Shown here: in pieces, positions 31,290 to 34,367 of the stretch
How the letters are laid out: each line of letters begins with the position of its first letter
Numbering within the stretch: position 1 is the stretch's first letter
NCBI GenBank assembly: GCA_037131065.1
Contig: JBAXRT010000010.1
Coordinates: 1 to 34,367, forward strand
Source of the DNA: JBAXRT01 sp037131065
GTDB lineage: Bacteria > Bacteroidota > Bacteroidia > Bacteroidales > FEN-979
Direction of reading: 5' to 3'
Length of the DNA stretch: 34,367 bases
The notes under the pieces: model-generated
The model's input: the letters and a program-made list of their open reading frames with translations, nothing else
Told to the model about the DNA's origin: nothing
Databases searched by the model: none
Translations under genes and position numbers: made by a program

Positions 31290-32873
31290 ATGAAAAAGTT
31301 CCTTTTTATTTTCATTTCACTCCTCACTCTTCACTCTTCACTGTTTTCTCAAACCGCCACCATTACCAACTTCTCTGTTTCGCAGCGAACCGATGGCAGC
31401 GGTCTGGCCGACATCTATTTTACGCTTAGCGGAACCGCAACCGCCTATTACATCGCTGCTGAAGCCAGCTTCGACGGGGGTAACACCTATACTCCCATAC
31501 CTGCTTCTTCTTTCACAGGCGATACGGGCCCCATCGGCGCCGGGTCGGGAAAACATATTATATGGAACGGCGTTCAAAGTTTTCCGGAAACCTACTCAAC
31601 ACAGGCAAAAGTGAAGTTGATTGTAAGTACAAGCGCTGCATGCGGGCAACCCATCACAATCAGCCACACCGCAGGCACCGTAGCGCCGGTTTCTAAAACG
31701 GTTGCTTATGGCACGGTGACAAATATTCCCGGTGAACCCTCAAAATGCTGGATTACCAGTAACCTGGGTTCCGACCATCAGGCTTCGGCAGTGAATGAGA
31801 CCACAGAAGCTTCGGCAGGCTGGTACTGGCAGTTTAACCGCAAACAAGGGTATAAGCATGACGGTACAACTGTCACTCCTTCATGGACAATAACCTCTAT
31901 CGATGAAAACTCTGATTGGCAACCTGACAACGACCCATGTACGATGCTTGGCAGCGGATGGCGGATCCCTGCTAACACTGAATGGTCTAATGTGCAGGCA
32001 ACTGGAGGTTGGATTGATTGGAACGGCCCGTGGAACTCCGGGTTAAAGCTCCACGCCGCCGGACGTCTATACTTCAGCAATGGTTCACTAATCTACCGGG
32101 GCTCAATCGGTCACTATTGGAGCAGGACGCAAGACTATTCCAGCAAAGGCTTGTACCTGTACTTCTTCAGGTTCACCAGCGTCGTGACCTACAACGACAA
32201 AGCGGACGGCTTTACACTGCGCTGCTTGAAAGAAATAGGCAGCTCACCCGGGCAGCCCTGTCCGGGTAATCCGACAGTACTATATGAAGGCCAGACCTAC
32301 AACACTGTTCAAATCGGAACCCAGTGCTGGCTTAAAGAGAACCTCAATATCGGAACAATGATCAATGGCTCATCAAACCAGATCAACAACGGAACCATTG
32401 AAAAGTACTGTTATAACAACGATGAGGCAAATTGTGCGATTTATGGCGGGTTATACCAGTGGAATGAGATGATGCAATATGTAACCACCCCGGGAGTAAA
32501 GGGAATCTGCCCGACGGGCTGGCATATTCCAACAGATGAGGAATGGACAACTTTAACTACCTTTTTAGGGGGTTCATCGGTGGCCGGGGGCAAGATGAAA
32601 TCAACCGGTACGATCGAGACAGGCACAGGTCTGTGGAAATCCCCCAATACTGGTGCAACCAACGAAAGTGGCTTTACAGCCGTTCCGGCAGGCGGCCGCG
32701 GCAACGATGGAACGTACGGCGACATTGGCTACTTCGGCTACTGGTGGAGTTCCTCTGAGAACGGTGCATCCGCTGCCTGGTACCGGACCCTGGGCTGCAA
32801 CTACAGCGGTGTAGGCAGCCACAACCTTAACAAGAGTAGCGGGTTTTCTGGACGTTGCCTTCGGGATTTTTAG
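31290..32873 (+). CDS. FISUMP-domain secreted protein 3 (two domains)
   Basis: 527 aa, same architecture as protein 2: signal peptide (SLLTLHSSLFSQ), shared beta domain, a CLec/FISUMP-like module ending 'GFTLRCLKE' (about 120-318) and a canonical FISUMP domain (330-527; 'GQTYNTVQIGTQCWLKENLNIGT', 'GICPTGWHIPTDEEW', 'YWWSSSENG', terminal RCLRDF). Differences from protein 2 are mainly synonymous through most of the length but concentrated and amino-acid-changing at 32064-32207 and 32694-32852. The stop differs (one extra Phe codon), and the duplicated 3' spacer of copies 1 and 2 is missing. It is the last gene of the surface-protein operon. Confidence 0.88.
   Translation: MKKFLFIFISLLTLHSSLFSQTATITNFSVSQRTDGSGLADIYFTLSGTATAYYIAAEASFDGGNTYTPIPASSFTGDTGPIGAGSGKHIIWNGVQSFPETYSTQAKVKLIVSTSAACGQPITISHTAGTVAPVSKTVAYGTVTNIPGEPSKCWITSNLGSDHQASAVNETTEASAGWYWQFNRKQGYKHDGTTVTPSWTITSIDENSDWQPDNDPCTMLGSGWRIPANTEWSNVQATGGWIDWNGPWNSGLKLHAAGRLYFSNGSLIYRGSIGHYWSRTQDYSSKGLYLYFFRFTSVVTYNDKADGFTLRCLKEIGSSPGQPCPGNPTVLYEGQTYNTVQIGTQCWLKENLNIGTMINGSSNQINNGTIEKYCYNNDEANCAIYGGLYQWNEMMQYVTTPGVKGICPTGWHIPTDEEWTTLTTFLGGSSVAGGKMKSTGTIETGTGLWKSPNTGATNESGFTAVPAGGRGNDGTYGDIGYFGYWWSSSENGASAAWYRTLGCNYSGVGSHNLNKSSGFSGRCLRDF
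32064..32207 (+). other. Candidate variable region in the first domain of FISUMP protein 3
   Basis: Counterpart of 30437-30583, one codon shorter. It has many NNC/NNT codons for Tyr, Asp, Ser, Phe, Ile and His at positions that differ from protein 2. Confidence 0.45.
32694..32852 (+). other. Candidate DGR-type variable region of FISUMP protein 3
   Basis: Counterpart of 31070-31228, the same length with no gap. It ends directly at the invariant 16-nt sequence (32853-32868). Variable codons are mostly NNC/NNT, as expected if each derived from AAC/AAT in a template repeat. Confidence 0.6.
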
Positions 32874-32888
32874 GACTATTTGGTACCA

Positions 32889-32931
32889 CATCAACCCCCT
32901 ACCCCTTCTCCTCGCAGGAGAAGGGGAGGAG
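32889..32931. repeat. Palindromic element upstream of the DUF559 gene
   Basis: Perfect 11-bp inverted repeat CCCCTTCTCCT-CGC-AGGAGAAGGGG (32902-32926) with flanking CAACCCCCTA. The reverse complement of the whole unit recurs at 33390-33430, on the other side of the DUF559 gene. Confidence 0.8.
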
Positions 32932-32971
32932 CGTTAACTAAAGATTTAAGATAATTTCGGAAAATGGGTAA

Positions 32972-33385
32972 ATGAAAAAATGTGGAGTTTTTGATATGGC
33001 TTATATCGGAAAAACAAGGGATTATTTGCTGAATTTAAATGCAGGGAAGGAAGTTTTTCATAAAGCTATTGATTTAAGGCATCCAATGACAAAAGCTGAG
33101 AAACTACTCTGGGATAAAATCAGGAACCGCAAATTGCGCGGACTAAAATTCAGAAGACAGCATGCGATTCATTATTATATTGCTGATTTTTATTGTCATG
33201 AGAAACGCCTGATCATAGAGGTTGATGGTGGAATCCACCTTGATGCGGAGGTCAGGGAACATGACGAAAACCGCACTGCCGAACTTGACCGCTTAGGTAT
33301 CGCGGTCATAAGGTTTACAAACGAACAAATTTTAGAACACCTTGAGGAGGTATTAGACGAAATTGTCTCACATACAAAAGCCTGA
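32972..33385 (+). CDS. DUF559 endonuclease-like protein (Vsr-type PD-(D/E)xK)
   Basis: 137 aa. The core 'AEKLLWDKIRNRKLRGLKFRRQHAI', 'YIADFYCHEKRLIIEVDGGIH' and 'REHDENRTAELDRLGIAVIRFTNEQI' is the DUF559 domain, related to very-short-patch-repair (Vsr) nucleases. The expected metal ligands are Asp72, Glu83 and Asp85. Family members are small, often isolated genes of unproven function; nuclease activity is inferred from the fold. The gene is enclosed by two inverted copies of the same palindrome (32902-32926 and 33395-33419), so gene plus flanks may form one mobile or formerly mobile unit. An internal Met at residue 9 or 39 could be an alternative start. Confidence 0.87.
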   Translation: MKKCGVFDMAYIGKTRDYLLNLNAGKEVFHKAIDLRHPMTKAEKLLWDKIRNRKLRGLKFRRQHAIHYYIADFYCHEKRLIIEVDGGIHLDAEVREHDENRTAELDRLGIAVIRFTNEQILEHLEEVLDEIVSHTKA

Positions 33386-33389
33386 TACA

Positions 33390-33472
33390 AATCCCCCCTT
33401 CTCCTGCGAGGAGAAGGGGTCGGGGGTTGAGGTGGCTTTTCCACATGGGGTCGGGGGTTGAGGTGGCTTTTT
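33390..33472. repeat. Inverted copy of the palindrome plus 25-bp direct repeat
   Basis: CCCCTTCTCCT-GCG-AGGAGAAGGGG (33395-33419) is the reverse complement of the upstream palindrome. Its flank, the 25-mer beginning GGGGTCGGGGGTTGAGG, occurs twice in tandem (33416-33440 and 33447-33471). The following bases to about 33637 contain no gene I can support. Confidence 0.75.
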
Positions 33473-33637
33473 CCCAAGTGGCCGGCATGAAGCATTACAA
33501 GTCGTATAAACTGCGCAAAGAGATGATCTTTAAATTGTTGTCGTGCTGGTGGTGGAACCAAGTATATTTGAGCGGTGGAATAGAGAAATTTGTATTGAAG
33601 CAGAAATACAAATAGTCTTTAAGTTCGATTTTTTCTA

Positions 33638-33671
33638 TTTGAATTATTGAAAGAAAAAACCGTTAACTTTG
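33638..33671 (+). promoter_or_regulatory. Promoter of the PIN-domain gene
   Basis: TTTG (33638-33641), a 22-bp spacer, and TAACTTTG (33664-33671). The ATG begins at 33676, only 4 bases after the -7 box, so transcription would start at or next to the ATG and the message would be nearly leaderless. Confidence 0.5.
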
Positions 33672-33675
33672 AATT

Positions 33676-34134
33676 ATGGAAAGAATTTATTTAGACACTT
33701 CAGTTTTTGGCGGTTACTTTGAACCCGAATTTGAATTGTGGTCAAAGTTGCTAATAGACAAAGTTATCAAGGGAGAAATCATAATGCTATTGTCTCAACT
33801 GACAGAAATTGAATTGAACATAGCCCCACAATATGTAAAGGACCTGGTAAAACAAATCCCTTACGAGAATATTGAATTTCTTGCAATTACCGATGAAGCT
33901 AATCAACTGGCAAATCAATACGTAAATGAAAATGTAGTTGGAAAAACATGCATGGAAGATTGCAGGCACATAGCCATTGCGACTTTGAGCAATGCCGATA
34001 TTTTAGCAAGTTGGAATTTCAAGCACATTGTGAATGTGAACAGAATACGAGGATACAATGCGGTGAATTATAAACTGGGCCACAAAATTTTAGAAATACG
34101 AACACCAAGAGAAGTTTTAAATTATGAAGACTGA
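33676..34134 (+). CDS. PIN-domain protein, putative toxin ribonuclease
   Basis: 152 aa of the PIN-like nuclease superfamily. The start 'MERIYLDTSVFGGYFEPE' carries the first catalytic Asp (residue 7), Glu45 lies in 'LTEIELNIAP', and 'CMEDCRHIAIATLSNADILASWNFKHIVN' (about 92-120) supplies the later acidic residues (Asp95, Asp108) and the typical 'SWNFKHIVN' end. VapC-like PIN proteins cleave RNA and are held in check by a partner protein. Here the candidate partner is the 61-aa gene that overlaps by 11 bp; the gene order, with the putative toxin first, is reversed compared with classic vapBC. The region is clearly more AT-rich than the rest of the window, suggesting transfer. Confidence 0.82.
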   Translation: MERIYLDTSVFGGYFEPEFELWSKLLIDKVIKGEIIMLLSQLTEIELNIAPQYVKDLVKQIPYENIEFLAITDEANQLANQYVNENVVGKTCMEDCRHIAIATLSNADILASWNFKHIVNVNRIRGYNAVNYKLGHKILEIRTPREVLNYED

Positions 34135-34309
34135 AAAACAACTTACCTGTAAATCAACGATTGAGCAGTTGCGCGAAATTCGCGATAAAATAAGTGCCGA
34201 AACTCAGGATATGACTTTCGAGCAACTGAAAAAATATATTGAAGAACGGATGACTGAATCACTGCATCCAAAATCGGCATGGCGTAAGCAGGGTGAAATT
34301 GCTTTATAG
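34124..34309 (+). CDS. Small protein, putative antitoxin partner of the PIN protein
   Basis: 61 aa, helical and charged: 'STIEQLREIRDKISAETQDMTFEQLKKYIEERM', then 'ESLHPKSAWRKQ'. I do not recognise a named family, but small proteins with this 'EIRDKIS-E--DMT-EQL--YI' pattern commonly follow PIN genes of this type in Bacteroidota. It overlaps the PIN gene by 11 bp, so translation is coupled. Antitoxin function is inferred only from position and size. It shares the low GC content of the PIN gene. Confidence 0.65.
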   Translation: MKTEKQLTCKSTIEQLREIRDKISAETQDMTFEQLKKYIEERMTESLHPKSAWRKQGEIAL

Positions 34310-34367
34310 CTACTCTCTCAGCCGCTTCATTCCTTCACTCATACCCGTTGCTCGCAGAAAGGTTTGT
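34310..34367 (-). CDS. Possible C-terminal end of a minus-strand gene (window edge)
   Basis: Read on the minus strand, a frame is open from the window edge to a TAG at 34312-34310 and encodes QTFLRATGMSEGMKRLRE. It would abut the plus-strand small gene with no gap. With 18 codons the gene cannot be identified, and it may be a chance frame. Confidence 0.25.
   Translation of the reverse strand, partial: QTFLRATGMSEGMKRLRE

Noticed and set aside
33427..33615. 62-codon open frame after the DUF559 gene
   Set aside because: Its first codons come from the GC-rich direct repeats and the rest (W-rich, no family) has no coupling or promoter. I treat it as non-coding.
32874..34367. DGR reverse transcriptase or template repeat near the variable FISUMP genes
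   Set aside because: Searched both strands by eye: only DUF559, PIN and small genes are here; no RT motifs and no copy of the variable block.

Overview
The window looks like a chromosomal segment of an uncultivated Bacteroidota bacterium, probably of the Bacteroidales/Marinilabiliales type. The evidence is a SusC/TonB-type receptor tail, DUF4296 and OmpH-like proteins, Bacteroidota -7 promoter boxes (TAnnTTTG) upstream of many genes, three proteins with type IX secretion (T9SS) C-terminal sorting domains, and three FISUMP-domain (Fibrobacter succinogenes major paralogous domain) proteins. No rRNA, tRNA, CRISPR array or transposase was recognised.

Layout. Positions 1-9.4 kb are housekeeping: TonB receptor 3' end, deoC, small lipoproteins, an OmpH-like protein, recQ (no normal start codon), the LPS genes kdsD and lptB, pssA and an outer-membrane barrel. 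queA and tatA follow, and tatA ends in a clear terminator. Positions 11.0-13.8 kb form a sulfur-relay operon: SQR-like flavoprotein, DUF1641 protein, single-cysteine TusE/DsrC and DsrE2-like protein. Positions 14-21 kb are accessory: an AAA/DUF4143 ATPase, a T9SS metallophosphoesterase, decayed DUF1801 remnants, a DUF6922/AbiEii toxin-antitoxin-like pair, a seven-haem T9SS cytochrome and a membrane thioredoxin. Positions 21.0-24.2 kb (minus strand) hold a lipoprotein amino-acid-type binding protein coupled to a haem-domain (DUF3365) histidine kinase. Positions 24.5-32.9 kb hold a 1378-aa T9SS surface protein followed by three tandem FISUMP proteins. The last 1.5 kb has a DUF559 endonuclease between inverted palindromes and an AT-rich PIN-domain module.

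Most notable observations. (1) The last ~53 codons of the tandem FISUMP proteins differ almost only at codon positions 1 and 2, with the third base kept. The rest of the same domain shows mainly synonymous change. The variable block ends in an invariant 16-nt sequence followed by a small hairpin. This is the signature of diversity-generating-retroelement (DGR) targets, but no reverse transcriptase or template repeat lies in the window. (2) A dispersed element made of imperfect 7-nt units (nnnGAAG) sits directly behind stop codons at several loci, and in one place supplies the end of a histidine-kinase reading frame. (3) A DUF559 nuclease gene lies between inverted copies of one palindrome. (4) The sulfur-relay operon and the binding-protein/haem-kinase pair look like coherent functional modules.
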